Origin: Methylobacterium sp.
GTDB taxonomy: Bacteria > Pseudomonadota > Alphaproteobacteria > Rhizobiales > Beijerinckiaceae
Reading direction: 5' to 3'
Length of the DNA stretch: 64,000 bases
NCBI GenBank assembly: GCA_020253445.1
Contig: JADCBP010000005.1
Coordinates: forward strand, 124,001 to 188,000
The translations under genes were made by a program, and so were the position numbers. Shown here in pieces: positions 36,553-45,333 of the stretch (positions are counted from its first letter, which is position 1; every line of letters starts with the position of its first letter). The notes beneath the pieces are model-generated. The model saw only the letters and a program-made list of their open reading frames with translations, was not told where the DNA came from and made no database searches.

Positions 36553-37164
36553 TTACCCGTGCCCTGCCTCGCTGGAAAGGAAAACGGGGTCGATGCCCAG
36601 CATGCGCAGGGCTGCATCGTATTTCCGTTCCTGATCCGCGCCGAACAGCAGGTCTTCCGTGGCCGGCGCATGCAGCCAGGCATTGGCCTGGAGTTCGGTT
36701 TCAAGCTGCCCCGCCGCCCAGCTGGAATAGCCAAGCGCGAGAAGCGCACGATCCGGCCCCTCGCCACGGGCGATGGCTTTCAGGATATCGACCGTGATCG
36801 TCAGCCCGATCTGCCCGGAAACGGGCAAGGTGGAATTCTCGATGGCGAAATCGGCGGAATGCAGCACGAAGCCCCGCGTGGGCTCCACCGGCCCGCCGGA
36901 GAGCACGGCCGTGCTTGCTGCCCGCTCCGGCAGGCGGATCGCCTGATCGCGCGAGATCAGATCGAGCTGCACCAGCAATTCCGGGAAGTTCAGGTTCTGC
37001 GCTCGTCGGTTGACCACAAGGCCCATCGCGCCTTCATCGGAATGGGCGCAGATATAGATCACGCTACGGGAGAAGCGCTCGTCCGGCATGGATGGCATCG
37101 CGATGAGCAGGTGCCCATCGAGAAACCCTTTCTTGCCACCGCCGCGGATCTTGTCGAGTTTCAT
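36553..37164 (-). CDS. YqgE/AlgH family protein
   Basis: A 203-residue DUF179 protein. The family signature [23 protein letters not shown] (split here as [12 protein letters not shown] and [19 protein letters not shown]) and the [17 protein letters not shown] segment are clear. AlgH was first linked to alginate regulation in Pseudomonas, but the molecular function is unknown. ATG 37164 gives the normal start; the long open frame further upstream is antisense to the divergent gene. Convergent with the GGDEF-EAL gene. Confidence 0.93.
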   Translation of the reverse strand: MKLDKIRGGGKKGFLDGHLLIAMPSMPDERFSRSVIYICAHSDEGAMGLVVNRRAQNLNFPELLVQLDLISRDQAIRLPERAASTAVLSGGPVEPTRGFVLHSADFAIENSTLPVSGQIGLTITVDILKAIARGEGPDRALLALGYSSWAAGQLETELQANAWLHAPATEDLLFGADQERKYDAALRMLGIDPVFLSSEAGHG

Positions 37165-37245
37165 CCTGACAGTTTTGCAAGTGTGGACGCGCTTGCCAAG
37201 GGGCTCTGCGGGAAAGTGCTGCGTCGAAAAGGCTTCCTCACGGGA

Positions 37246-38121
37246 ATGTGGGTGGTTTTTGAACTTCTGCGGCGCAATATGGCGTTCATGCCCTGGTTGC
37301 TCGCCATTTTCGCCGTGCTGCTCTCCCTTGTTCCCGCGCTTGCGGGCGGCGCGCGAGCTTCGGCATGGGCAGAGTTCCGCGAGGCCCGCTTGCGGCTCCT
37401 GCTGATCGAACCCGCCCCCGGAGACATGGTGATTCGCGGCGGCATCGGCATTCGCCTCATGCCCGATTACAAGACCTACTGGCGCAATCCTGGCGATTCC
37501 GGCGTTCCGCCGATGTTCGATTTCGCGGGTTCGAAAGGCGCATCCGATTTCGAGGTGCGCTTTCCCATGCCCACGCGTTTCGATGATGGCGCGGGGGGGC
37601 AGGCCTGGGGCTACAAAACCGACGTCATCCTGCCCTTCAGCGCGAAAAAGACCGGAAACGGGCCAATTTCGCTCTCGCTCAAGCTCGATTTCGCCGTTTG
37701 CGGCACGATCTGCATTCCGCTTTCTGCTCATCTCCACCTCGCAGGGGGGCATCCCGTTGGCAATGATGTGATCGATGCGATCCGCCACGCGGAAGCACGG
37801 GTGCCGAACCGCCTTTCCCCGGCGGAATTCGCCGCGCGCGTCCGCGTCGAGCGGCGTGATGCGGGCGACAGGCCGGTCTTCACGCTGGAAATCCGGCATG
37901 ATGCGGAGTTGGAAGATTTCGCGGTCTTCACGGAATCGCGTGGCTATCTCCACATCAAGGCGCCGGCTCAAGTGGCGCCCGGTCGCCATCAGGTGGTGCT
38001 CAAGGGCCAGCCTCCGCCGGGCGATGACAAGCGCTTCGGCCCGGTGCGCTTTACCTTCGGCTCGAAGAAAGAGCCCTATGAGGGTTTTCTGGACCTCGAC
38101 GGGAATGACACTTCGCCATAG
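37246..38121 (+). CDS. Exported protein with DsbD N-terminal (DsbD-alpha) domain
   Basis: A 291-residue periplasmic protein made of a signal peptide (core [18 protein letters not shown]) and a single domain related to the N-terminal domain of DsbD. The redox pair is in [16 protein letters not shown], where DsbD has its CxxxxxC-like site shortened to C-x3-C. The membrane and C-terminal thioredoxin domains of full DsbD are absent, so electron supply must come from a partner such as a CcdA-like protein. A second ATG at 37279 is an equally good start. The peroxiredoxin gene follows by 58 bases. Confidence 0.85.
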   Translation: MWVVFELLRRNMAFMPWLLAIFAVLLSLVPALAGGARASAWAEFREARLRLLLIEPAPGDMVIRGGIGIRLMPDYKTYWRNPGDSGVPPMFDFAGSKGASDFEVRFPMPTRFDDGAGGQAWGYKTDVILPFSAKKTGNGPISLSLKLDFAVCGTICIPLSAHLHLAGGHPVGNDVIDAIRHAEARVPNRLSPAEFAARVRVERRDAGDRPVFTLEIRHDAELEDFAVFTESRGYLHIKAPAQVAPGRHQVVLKGQPPPGDDKRFGPVRFTFGSKKEPYEGFLDLDGNDTSP

Positions 38122-38179
38122 TTACGTGAGGCGTCGTTCTTTGACGTCGTTTTCCGAATGTCTCAACCTGAGGTGTCCC

Positions 38180-38665
38180 ATGCCGATCGCCGCCGGAGAT
38201 CGTCTCCCCGATGTGAAGTTTTTCGTGATCGGCGAGGCCGGCCCCAAACCGCTCACCACGTCCGAAGTGTTCGGCGGCAAGACCTCCGTGATCATTGGCG
38301 TGCCCGGTGCCTTCACCCCGACCTGCCACAAGACCCACCTGCCGGGCTTCCTGAAGGAGGCGGAGAACTTCAAGGCCAGGGGCGTGGACCAGATCGTCGT
38401 GATCGCCGTGAACGATCCCTGGGTGATGCAGCGCTGGGAAGAGGAAACCGGTGCCTCCGGCAAGATCCGCTTCCTTTCCGACGGGAACGCCGAATTCGCC
38501 AAGGCGACCGGGCTCGATGCCGATATCTCGGTCGTGGGATTTGGAACGCGCCTCAAGCGCTGCTCCATGCTCGTGAAGGATGGCGTGGTCGACAAGATCA
38601 ACATCGAGGTCGAGCGCGGCGCGGTGAACCTCTCCTCCGCCGAAACGCTGATGTGCCAGCTCTGA
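38180..38665 (+). CDS. Peroxiredoxin, Prx5/AhpE-type (type 5)
   Basis: A 161-residue thiol peroxidase that reduces peroxides. The peroxidatic cysteine is Cys49 in PGAFTPTCHKTHLPGF, the standard type 5 motif. Other cysteines (RLKRCSMLV and the C-terminal MCQL) could act as resolving residues, or glutaredoxin/glutathione may recycle it. A glutathione synthesis gene (gshA) is present in the window. AGGTG precedes the ATG. Confidence 0.94.
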   Translation: MPIAAGDRLPDVKFFVIGEAGPKPLTTSEVFGGKTSVIIGVPGAFTPTCHKTHLPGFLKEAENFKARGVDQIVVIAVNDPWVMQRWEEETGASGKIRFLSDGNAEFAKATGLDADISVVGFGTRLKRCSMLVKDGVVDKINIEVERGAVNLSSAETLMCQL

Positions 38666-38721
38666 TCACGGCGGTTTTTCCGGCCGATCGGCCGCGGAGA
38701 ATGCATGGAGAACCGGGAATC

Positions 38722-39201
38722 TCAGGCCGCGGCGTTGCCACCCGCGGTCTTTTTGCCCTCGCGCATCGCCTTGATGGCTTCGCGGGCGAGTTCATCCGCG
38801 CGATCATTCATTTCGTTGCCCGCATGGCCTTTCACCCAGCGCCATTCGATCTCGTGGCGGCGGATGGCCTCGTCGAGCGCCTGCCAGAGATCGACATTCT
38901 TCACGGGCTTCTTGTCGGCTGTGCGCCAGCCATTCTTCTTCCAGCCGAAGATCCAGCCGGTGATGCCGCCCTTCACATATTGGCTGTCGGTGTGGAGGAT
39001 GACCTTGCAGGGGCGCCTCAGCGCGGAAAGCGCAGCGATGGCCGCCTGCAACTCCATGCGATTATTCGTGGTTTCCGGCTCCGCGCCGGACATCTCTTTC
39101 TGCACCTCGCCATAGATCAGGATCGCGCCCCAGCCTCCGGGGCCGGGATTGCCCGAACAGGCGCCATCGGTCCAGATTTCAACCGCTTCCGTGCTGCTCA
39201 C
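38722..39201 (-). CDS. rnhA: Ribonuclease HI
   Basis: RNase HI degrades the RNA strand of RNA-DNA hybrids. The 159-residue protein starts with the catalytic segment [18 protein letters not shown] (Asp12), and has TNNRMELQA with the catalytic Glu, and LHTDSQYV with the next Asp. Length and basic handle region ([15 protein letters not shown]) are typical of bacterial RNase HI. It overlaps thrB by four bases (ATGA), so the two form an operon. Confidence 0.96.
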   Translation of the reverse strand: MSSTEAVEIWTDGACSGNPGPGGWGAILIYGEVQKEMSGAEPETTNNRMELQAAIAALSALRRPCKVILHTDSQYVKGGITGWIFGWKKNGWRTADKKPVKNVDLWQALDEAIRRHEIEWRWVKGHAGNEMNDRADELAREAIKAMREGKKTAGGNAAA

Positions 39202-40163
39202 AGGGCGAGCCCATAGGCCGATGCATCATCTACCGCCTGATGAAAGCGGAGCTTCTTCCAGTATTCCAGCGGGTCGAGCGGCCGCACCAGCGCGCCCGGC
39301 GGGACGTTCAGCCAATCCACGAGACGCGTGAGCAGGAAGCGCAAAGCCGCACCCCGGCAGAGCACCGGCAGGGCCTCGATCTCGGCGCCGTTCAGCGGCC
39401 GGCGCGCACGATAGGCGGCAATCATCGCGCGCCCCTTCGTGAGGTTGAACGAGAAATCCGCCTCGAAACACCAGGCATTGAGACAGATCGCAAGATCATA
39501 GGCCAGCGCATCGTTGCAGGCAAAATAGAAGTCGATCACGCCTGAAAGCGTATCGCCCACGAAGAGCGTGTTGTTGGGGAAGAGATCCGCATGAATCACG
39601 CCTTGCGGCAGGTTGCGCGGCCAATGGCCCTCGAGCTCTTCCAGTTCGCGCGCGACAGCGGCGCCAAGGCCGGGCGCGACCGTATCGGCCCGGCTTGCAG
39701 CGGCCTCCGCCAGCGGGCGCCACCCCGAGACCGAGAGTGCATTCTCGCGATGCATCCCGAAACCCTTGCCGGCTTCATGCAGCCGGCCCAGAACCTCGCC
39801 GAGCGCCATGCATTGCACGGCCGTCGGGCGGCGATAGGAGACACCTTCAAGGAAGGTGACAATCGCCGCCGGCCGCCCGCACAGCGTGCGAAGTGCTTTT
39901 CCGTCATGTGCCTTCACCGGCAGCGGGCAATGGATGCCGCGATCCGCGAGATGGCCCATCAGCCCCAGGAAGAAGGGTAGATCCTCCACCTTCACGCGCT
40001 TCTCGTAGAGCGTGAGAATGAAGCGGCCGCGCTCGGTCTCGATCAGGAAATTCGAGTTCTCCACCCCCTCCGCAATGCCCTTGAAGGAGAGCAGGCCGCC
40101 GAGATCATAGGCCGCGAGGAAGGCCCCCAGATCCTCGGCGCTGACATCGGTATAGACGGCCAT
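39198..40163 (-). CDS. thrB: Homoserine kinase (APH-fold ThrB)
   Basis: Phosphorylates homoserine before the ThrC step. The 321-residue protein belongs to the aminoglycoside-phosphotransferase-fold ThrB used by alphaproteobacteria, not the GHMP-kinase ThrB of enterics. Visible motifs are [11 protein letters not shown], the catalytic loop [14 protein letters not shown], and the metal-binding [16 protein letters not shown]. It overlaps rnhA and is divergent from the EamA transporter. Confidence 0.94.
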   Translation of the reverse strand: MAVYTDVSAEDLGAFLAAYDLGGLLSFKGIAEGVENSNFLIETERGRFILTLYEKRVKVEDLPFFLGLMGHLADRGIHCPLPVKAHDGKALRTLCGRPAAIVTFLEGVSYRRPTAVQCMALGEVLGRLHEAGKGFGMHRENALSVSGWRPLAEAAASRADTVAPGLGAAVARELEELEGHWPRNLPQGVIHADLFPNNTLFVGDTLSGVIDFYFACNDALAYDLAICLNAWCFEADFSFNLTKGRAMIAAYRARRPLNGAEIEALPVLCRGAALRFLLTRLVDWLNVPPGALVRPLDPLEYWKKLRFHQAVDDASAYGLAL

Positions 40164-40279
40164 GGGACGGGATCTCCCCTTCGTCGCGCGCGGGCGTGAC
40201 AGAATCTTGACAAGCGTGATACGCCTTGCCGCGCGGGCTCGTCAAACATGGCCGGGCCTCCGGAGAGAAGGAATCCACC

Positions 40280-41161
40280 ATGCTCTGGGCCGTCTTCACC
40301 GTGATGGCCGCGGCCGCCCAGACCTTGCGCAATGCCATGCAGCGCGATCTGGTGGAGCGCGTGGGCGTGGTGGGCGCCACGCATGTGCGCTTTCTCTTCG
40401 GCTTTCCCTTCGCGCTGGTGTTTCTGGCGGGCATGAGCCTCCTCGTGCGCGAGTCCGTGCCGCCTATTCCGGCCGGCGTTTTGCCAGTGGTGCTCGCCGC
40501 CGCCCTGTCGCAGATTGCCGCGACGGGCCTGATGCTTCAGGCGATGCGGCTCAGATCCTTCACGGTCGCGACCGCCTACACCAAGACCGAGCCGGTGCTC
40601 GTGGCCCTGTTCGGGCTGATCTTCCTGGGCGAATGGCTGGCACCGATGGCGCTCTCGGCCATCGGGATCGCCACCTTCGGCGTGCTGCTCACGGCCTGGC
40701 CCGCAAGGAAGGGTGAGGGCTGGTCCGTGGAAGCCCTGGGCTACGGGCTGGTGAGCGCAGCCTTTTTCGCGCTTTCGGCCATCGGCTTTCGTGCCGGCAT
40801 CCATGGGTTGCCGGAAGGCAACTTCGCGATCCGCGCTTCCACCGTGCTCGCTCTTGGGCTTGGCCTGCAGGCGGGCCTGCTGACGCTCTACCTCGCCATC
40901 CTTGATCGACCGGCCTTGCGCGCGATCATCGGCGCGTGGAAGCCGTCGCTTCTCGCTGGCTTCATGGGCGCTCTCGCCTCGCAATTCTGGTTTCTCGGCT
41001 TCTCGCTCACCTCAGCCGCGAAAGTGCGCACGCTCGCGCTGATCGAGGTGTTCTTCGCGCGTCTCGTCTCGGGCCGGCTCTTCCGCGAGAAGCCGACCCT
41101 TCGCGAGGGGATCGGCCTTGCGCTCATCGTGGCTGGCGTGGCTTTGCTGCTGAATGCATAG
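40280..41161 (+). CDS. EamA/DMT family transporter
   Basis: A 293-residue membrane protein with about ten helices in two EamA repeats, typical of drug/metabolite transporters. The end of each repeat has the family pattern, with TAYTKTEPVLVALFGLIFLGE in repeat one (split as TAYTKTEPVLVALFG and LIFLGEW) and LIEVFFARLVSGRLF in repeat two. Substrate cannot be predicted. GGAGAGAAGGA gives a strong ribosome site. It lies between thrB and ispH, oriented against both, and its TAG stop is the first triplet of a palindromic repeat. Confidence 0.9.
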   Translation: MLWAVFTVMAAAAQTLRNAMQRDLVERVGVVGATHVRFLFGFPFALVFLAGMSLLVRESVPPIPAGVLPVVLAAALSQIAATGLMLQAMRLRSFTVATAYTKTEPVLVALFGLIFLGEWLAPMALSAIGIATFGVLLTAWPARKGEGWSVEALGYGLVSAAFFALSAIGFRAGIHGLPEGNFAIRASTVLALGLGLQAGLLTLYLAILDRPALRAIIGAWKPSLLAGFMGALASQFWFLGFSLTSAAKVRTLALIEVFFARLVSGRLFREKPTLREGIGLALIVAGVALLLNA

Positions 41162-41265
41162 AGCATTTTTTCGATCCATTGGATGCCGGTTGGTCGCAGA
41201 AAATGCGCAAAACAAACAGGAATGAGAGCGAACGGCCTCTTTCCATCCGATCGGAGTGAGCTCTA
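41159..41265. repeat. 107-bp palindromic intergenic repeat element
   Basis: The element is bounded by the inverted ends TAGAGC (41159-41164) and GCTCTA (41260-41265). Inside, GCATTTT (41163) pairs with AAAATGC (41200-41206), and smaller dyads such as ATCCATTGGAT occur. It resembles the dispersed AGAGCATTTT...GCTCTA intergenic repeats I know from Hyphomicrobiales genomes. Its left TAG is the EamA stop codon and its right end, read on the minus strand, is the ispH stop codon. Only one copy was seen in the window. Confidence 0.75.
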
Positions 41266-42225
41266 GGCTGTTGCCGCCTCGCGCAACTGGCGGGGAAGCG
41301 GAAAGAACACGCTTTCATCCGCCGTGGAGACGGTTTCCACGCTGACGTCGAAACGCTGTGCGAAAGCGGCGATGATCTCCTCCACCAGCACTTCCGGGGC
41401 GGAAGCGCCGGCGGTGATGCCGAGCGAGCGAATGTCGCCGAAAACCGACCAGTCGATTTCATCCGTGCGGAGCACGAGCGCGGTCTTCGCGCAACCGGAA
41501 CGCTCGGCCACCTCGCGCAGGCGCTGGCTGTTCGAGGAATTCGGCGAACCGACCACGATCAGCGCTTCCACCAGCGGGGCGACACGTTTCACGGCCTCTT
41601 GCCGGTTGGTGGTGGCGTAGCAGATATCTTCCTTGTGCGGCGCCGCGATCTCCGGGAAGCGCGCCTTCAGGGCGGCCACGATCGCCGCGGTATCATCCAC
41701 GGAGAGCGTGGTCTGTGTCACGAAGGCAAGCTTTGTGCCGGGCGGGAAAGCAAGCCTCGCCACATCAGCCTCGGTTTCCACCAGATGCACCATGCCGGCC
41801 GGCAACTGGCCCATGGTGCCCACCACTTCCGGGTGGCCCGCATGGCCCACGAGAATGATCGTGCGGCCACGCTTGAAGTGGATTTCCGCCTCGCGATGCA
41901 CCTTGGTGACCAGTGGGCAGGTCGCATCGATCGCAAAGAGCCGGCGGTTCCTGGCGGTTTGCGGCACGGATTTCGGCACGCCATGGGCGGAAAAGATCAC
42001 AGGCGCCTGTGTCTCGGGGATTTCATCGAGTTCATCGACGAAGATCGCGCCCTTGCGTTTCAGGCTATCCACCACGAAGCGGTTATGCACGATCTCGTGG
42101 CGGACATAGACCGGAGCTCCATATTTCCGCAGCGCTTCCTCCACCACATCGATGGCCCGTACGACACCGGCGCAGAAACCGCGCGGCGCGCAAAGCAGGA
42201 TGGGAAGCGGCGGCTTTTCGGCCAT
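41263..42225 (-). CDS. ispH: 4-hydroxy-3-methylbut-2-enyl diphosphate reductase
   Basis: IspH makes IPP and DMAPP in the last step of the MEP isoprenoid pathway. The 320-residue iron-sulfur enzyme has its cluster cysteines in [24 protein letters not shown] and the [10 protein letters not shown] region, with the catalytic Glu/His motifs (HEIVHN, FSAHGV, GHPEV) intact. The ATG that gives [18 protein letters not shown] is preferred. Its stop codon is provided by the palindromic element. Confidence 0.97.
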   Translation of the reverse strand: MAEKPPLPILLCAPRGFCAGVVRAIDVVEEALRKYGAPVYVRHEIVHNRFVVDSLKRKGAIFVDELDEIPETQAPVIFSAHGVPKSVPQTARNRRLFAIDATCPLVTKVHREAEIHFKRGRTIILVGHAGHPEVVGTMGQLPAGMVHLVETEADVARLAFPPGTKLAFVTQTTLSVDDTAAIVAALKARFPEIAAPHKEDICYATTNRQEAVKRVAPLVEALIVVGSPNSSNSQRLREVAERSGCAKTALVLRTDEIDWSVFGDIRSLGITAGASAPEVLVEEIIAAFAQRFDVSVETVSTADESVFFPLPRQLREAATA

Positions 42226-42497
42226 GGGCGATGTTCCGGACACGCTTCGGGTTGTGGGCCGCGGAGGGCCGCGCGTCAAGCGGATCGCGGTTACATTTCG
42301 TGAAGCTTAAGAACAGGAAAGAGGCCTTAAGGCCCGAGGATACCGCCCCTTAACCAGCCTTCTTGACGGAAAGTCGAGCCCTGTCCGCCCATTCTCCCCG
42401 CGTGATCAGGCCAATCAGAGCCGGACACAACAACAGGAATGGAAAGGCAGGCCAGCCGGCCGGTCTTTCCGAGAGATCAGATCAGACAGGCGGCGGG

Positions 42498-42962
42498 ATG
42501 CAGTTCTCTCTTCCCTTCGAGCAATCACGCCTGGCCGAAATGGCCGGGTTCGCGAATGACAATACCTCGCCGGGCCTCGGCAGCGCGCCGAAAGGCACGG
42601 CCGGCCTCGCCCTGTCCTGCGAGACGGATCCGGCCGGCCAACCGATCGGCGTGATCCGCCCCGTGCTGGTGAGTGGCGAGCTGGGCGCGCCGCTCCATAT
42701 CGTGTATGACGGCACGGATATCATCGCCCTCTGGCGCCGCTTCGGGCAGATGATGAACCTGCCGCTCTATGCGATCTCGGCCGACGGACAGCTCGAGGCT
42801 TTCCAGCTTGCGCCGGGGGAGAAAAGCCATCCGCGCCGCGGCGGCTCGCCGCTTTCCGGAAGGCGCACGCGCTTCGCCCGGAAACGGCAGATGCCGGTTT
42901 GCCCGCCGCACCACCCCGCGCATCCGATGTCTCGTTCGCGCAGGTCCAAGCGGCGACCCTGA
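42498..42962 (+). CDS. Hypothetical protein
   Basis: A protein of about 154 residues that I do not recognise. The central part (YDGTDIIALWRRFGQMMNLP, then LYAISADGQLEAF) looks folded, while the C-terminal third is basic and Pro/Arg-rich (HPRRGGSPLSGRRTRFARKRQ). The arrangement of a short folded domain and an RR-rich tail is seen in small uncharacterised alphaproteobacterial proteins. The start is uncertain; the ATG after GGCGGG is preferred over one 45 codons upstream. About 270 bases separate it from the divergent ispH start. Convergent with ubiA. Confidence 0.6.
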   Translation: MQFSLPFEQSRLAEMAGFANDNTSPGLGSAPKGTAGLALSCETDPAGQPIGVIRPVLVSGELGAPLHIVYDGTDIIALWRRFGQMMNLPLYAISADGQLEAFQLAPGEKSHPRRGGSPLSGRRTRFARKRQMPVCPPHHPAHPMSRSRRSKRRP

Positions 42963-42972
42963 GCCTGGCGCT

Positions 42973-43884
42973 TCAGATCATCGCATCGAGCGCAAGCCCG
43001 GCGAAAAGCAGCAGGCCGGCATCCCGGTTGGAGCGGAACAGCTTCAGCGCCTGCCGCGCATCCTCGCGCCGGAGCACCGCAACCTGCCAGCCGAGATGGC
43101 TTGCGAAAGCCGCAAGGCCAATCCAGCCCATCATGCCTGAACCCGCCAAGTTCAGCGCAAGAAAAAGCAGCAGAAGCGTGCCGGCATACATCGCCGCGAT
43201 GAAGAGCCGCACCTGCTCGCCATAGGCCCGCGCCGTCGAGCCGATACCAATGATCGCGTCATCCTCGATATCCTGCAGCGCATAGATCGTGTCGTAGCCG
43301 ATCACCCAGAGGATAGCGCCAGCATAGAGCGCGAAGGCAGCCCAGGGCCAATGGCCGAGCTCGGTCGCAAAGCCCATCAGCGCCCCCCAGGCGAAGGCCA
43401 GGCCCAGCACGATCTGCGGATGGTTCGTGAAGCGCTTCATGAAGGGATAGACAGCCACCGGCGCGAGCGCGGCGAAGCCCGCCAGAATGGCGAAACCGTT
43501 GAAGTTCAGCAGCACCGCCAAACCGACGAGGGATTGCAGCAGAAGAAACAGGAAAGCCTGCCTCGTGCTCAACTGCCCGGAGGGGATGGGGCGCGCGCGC
43601 GTGCGGGCAACCATCGCATCGAGATCGCGATCGGTGATGTCATTCCAGGTGGAGCCGGCTCCGCGCATGGCGATCGCGCCGATCAGGAACAGTGCAAGGG
43701 TCAGCAGATTGGGCCAGGTGCCGCCCATCTTCGCGGCCAGAGCCGCGCTCCACCAGCAGGGCAGCAGCAGAAGCCACCAGCCGATGGGGCGATCCCACCG
43801 GGCGAGCCGCGCATAAGGGAGAGACCAGGCCGGGAGGCGATCGACCACAGGGTGGCGGATGGCGTCCGGTGTCGGCCCGCTCAC
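42973..43884 (-). CDS. ubiA: 4-hydroxybenzoate octaprenyltransferase
   Basis: UbiA attaches the polyprenyl tail to 4-hydroxybenzoate in ubiquinone synthesis. The 303-residue membrane protein has the two Asp-rich motifs GAGSTWNDITDRDLDAMVART and YALQDIEDDAIIGIGSTA (each quoted in part), with DRPIGWWLLLLPCWW at the start and about eight helices. It starts at GTG, overlapping the stop of the upstream small gene (GTGA), so the two are co-translated. Convergent with the hypothetical gene, 10 bases apart. Confidence 0.95.
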   Translation of the reverse strand: MSGPTPDAIRHPVVDRLPAWSLPYARLARWDRPIGWWLLLLPCWWSAALAAKMGGTWPNLLTLALFLIGAIAMRGAGSTWNDITDRDLDAMVARTRARPIPSGQLSTRQAFLFLLLQSLVGLAVLLNFNGFAILAGFAALAPVAVYPFMKRFTNHPQIVLGLAFAWGALMGFATELGHWPWAAFALYAGAILWVIGYDTIYALQDIEDDAIIGIGSTARAYGEQVRLFIAAMYAGTLLLLFLALNLAGSGMMGWIGLAAFASHLGWQVAVLRREDARQALKLFRSNRDAGLLLFAGLALDAMI

Positions 43885-44309
43885 AACGCGCCGCTCGGAA
43901 GGCGGATGCCGGCGCCGGGCGGGGGCGCGCCACGCGGGCCGCCGCCTTCCTGCTGCTGCCGGGCAGCCGTGCAGACCTGCCCGCGCGCCTGCAGCGTCGC
44001 GCCGTTGGCGCCCTTGAGCTGCGCGATGAAATCCTCCGGGATCTGGCACCAATCCTTGTTTTCGGTCATCCACTTGATGAAGCGGGCCTCGACACCGGAA
44101 AGAGTGTTGAACGCGCTGCACGCCACCTCGGCGGTGGGGCGCTTCTTGCCGAAATTGTTGATGCGCTCGATCGCGGCCTGCCGCTCTCCACTCAGCTTCT
44201 GGAAATCCTGCTGGCAACTGGCCGGCGCGGCGAAGGCATGGACCACCGAGAAGGCATGGGCCGCCGAGAAGAGAAGCGCCACCGGAACATAACGCATGCA
44301 CCCGAGCAT
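43881..44309 (-). CDS. Small exported four-cysteine protein
   Basis: A 142-residue hypothetical protein with a signal peptide ending near AFAAPAS, then four cysteines in CQQDFQKL, EVACSAFN, DWCQIPEDF and GQVCTAA, suggesting two disulfides in a small helical periplasmic domain (~80 residues). The C-terminus is Pro/Gly-rich and low complexity. I know homologues next to ubiA in Hyphomicrobiales but no function. The ATG preceded by AGGGT was chosen from three close in-frame ATGs. It overlaps ubiA by four bases. Confidence 0.72.
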   Translation of the reverse strand: MLGCMRYVPVALLFSAAHAFSVVHAFAAPASCQQDFQKLSGERQAAIERINNFGKKRPTAEVACSAFNTLSGVEARFIKWMTENKDWCQIPEDFIAQLKGANGATLQARGQVCTAARQQQEGGGPRGAPPPGAGIRLPSGAL

Positions 44310-44486
44310 CGAACGACCCTGCACCTTTTCTGTTCGGACAACATTCCGCCCCCTCGTTGACGGGCCAATGCGGAATTTGCGAGATCAATCGTCATCCTGC
44401 ACAAAAAAACAAGGCGATTCTTGGATGCTTCCGGCAACGGATCGGAAATTTCGCCACGAAAGCCTGCCCGGAGGGTTTGAGACGCG

Positions 44487-45236
44487 ATGGCCCGCTATGA
44501 ATTCGCGACCCACCGGCTCTTCGTCGAAGTGCCTTTGGCGCGGGAAGCCCGCATTCCGCTCACCCCCGAGGCCTTCAACTACCTCGCCCATGTGCTGCGC
44601 ATGCCCGAGGGTGGCCGGCTGCTGGTGTTCAACAGCCGCGACGGCGAGTTCGAGGGGACGTTTCAGCTCACCGGCAAGAAGGCCGGCGCCGTTCATATTG
44701 GCGTGCAAACCCGTCCGCAGGACAGGCCGGGGCGCATCACCCTGGCTTTCGCGCCCCTCAAGTCGGCGCGTCTTGATTATCTCGTCCAGAAGGCGGTGGA
44801 GATGGGTGCCGCGCGACTTGCGCCTGTGCTCACGCGACGCACGCAGATGCGTGGCCTCAAGCCCGAAAAACTCCGGGCCTGGGCCATCGAGGCCGCCGAG
44901 CAATGCGGCATACTCTGCCTGCCGGAGATTGCGCCGGAGATGTCGCTGGACGCTTTTCTTGATCTTCAAGCCACTGATAGCGCTCTGATTTTTGGTGACG
45001 AGGATGCGCAGGTCTCCGACCCCGTTGCGGTTCTGCGGCAGGTTGACCCGGCCGGTCCGCTCACGCTGCTGATCGGGCCGGAGGGCGGCTTCGACGAGGC
45101 CGAGCGCGCGCGCCTGCTGGCGCGGAAAAACGTCATCCGGCTGTCGCTGGGTCCGCGCATCCTCCGCGCTGATACGGCGGTTGTCGCCGGGCTTGCCGCC
45201 CTGCAGATCGCAATCGGGGACTGGCGGGCGGATTGA
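44487..45236 (+). CDS. rsmE: 16S rRNA (uracil1498-N3)-methyltransferase
   Basis: RsmE methylates U1498 of 16S rRNA near the decoding site. The 249-residue SPOUT-class protein has the N-terminal PUA-like domain and the knot-forming LLIGPEGGFDEAERARL and LSLGPRILRADTAVVAGLA motifs that bind S-adenosylmethionine. CCGGAGGG lies shortly upstream of the ATG. Its stop codon overlaps the -35 element of the gshA promoter. Confidence 0.96.
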   Translation: MARYEFATHRLFVEVPLAREARIPLTPEAFNYLAHVLRMPEGGRLLVFNSRDGEFEGTFQLTGKKAGAVHIGVQTRPQDRPGRITLAFAPLKSARLDYLVQKAVEMGAARLAPVLTRRTQMRGLKPEKLRAWAIEAAEQCGILCLPEIAPEMSLDAFLDLQATDSALIFGDEDAQVSDPVAVLRQVDPAGPLTLLIGPEGGFDEAERARLLARKNVIRLSLGPRILRADTAVVAGLAALQIAIGDWRAD

Positions 45237-45261
45237 ACTCGGCCGGGGGCATCCCTATAAA
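45233..45261 (+). promoter_or_regulatory. Sigma-70-type promoter upstream of gshA
   Basis: TTGAAC (45233-45238) and TATAAA (45256-45261) are separated by exactly 17 bases, one of the best promoter matches in this GC-rich window. It would give a leader of about 65 bases to the gshA start. Confidence 0.7.
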
Positions 45262-45333
45262 TCGTGTCCGGCTTCGCTTCGCGTCTCGCGTCGCCTGTTC
45301 CGGCTTGATGAACCGAACGAAGCGGGGGTGACG

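Noticed and set aside
38681-38694. CGGCCGATCGGCCG palindrome between the peroxiredoxin gene and rnhA as a terminator
   Set aside because: It has no loop and no T-tract on either strand. Self-complementary GC runs of this size are common in DNA of this composition.
44325-44350. GTTC-N7-ATTC before the four-cysteine gene as an SOS box
   Set aside because: One half-site is mismatched and the downstream genes have no link to DNA repair; near matches are expected by chance.
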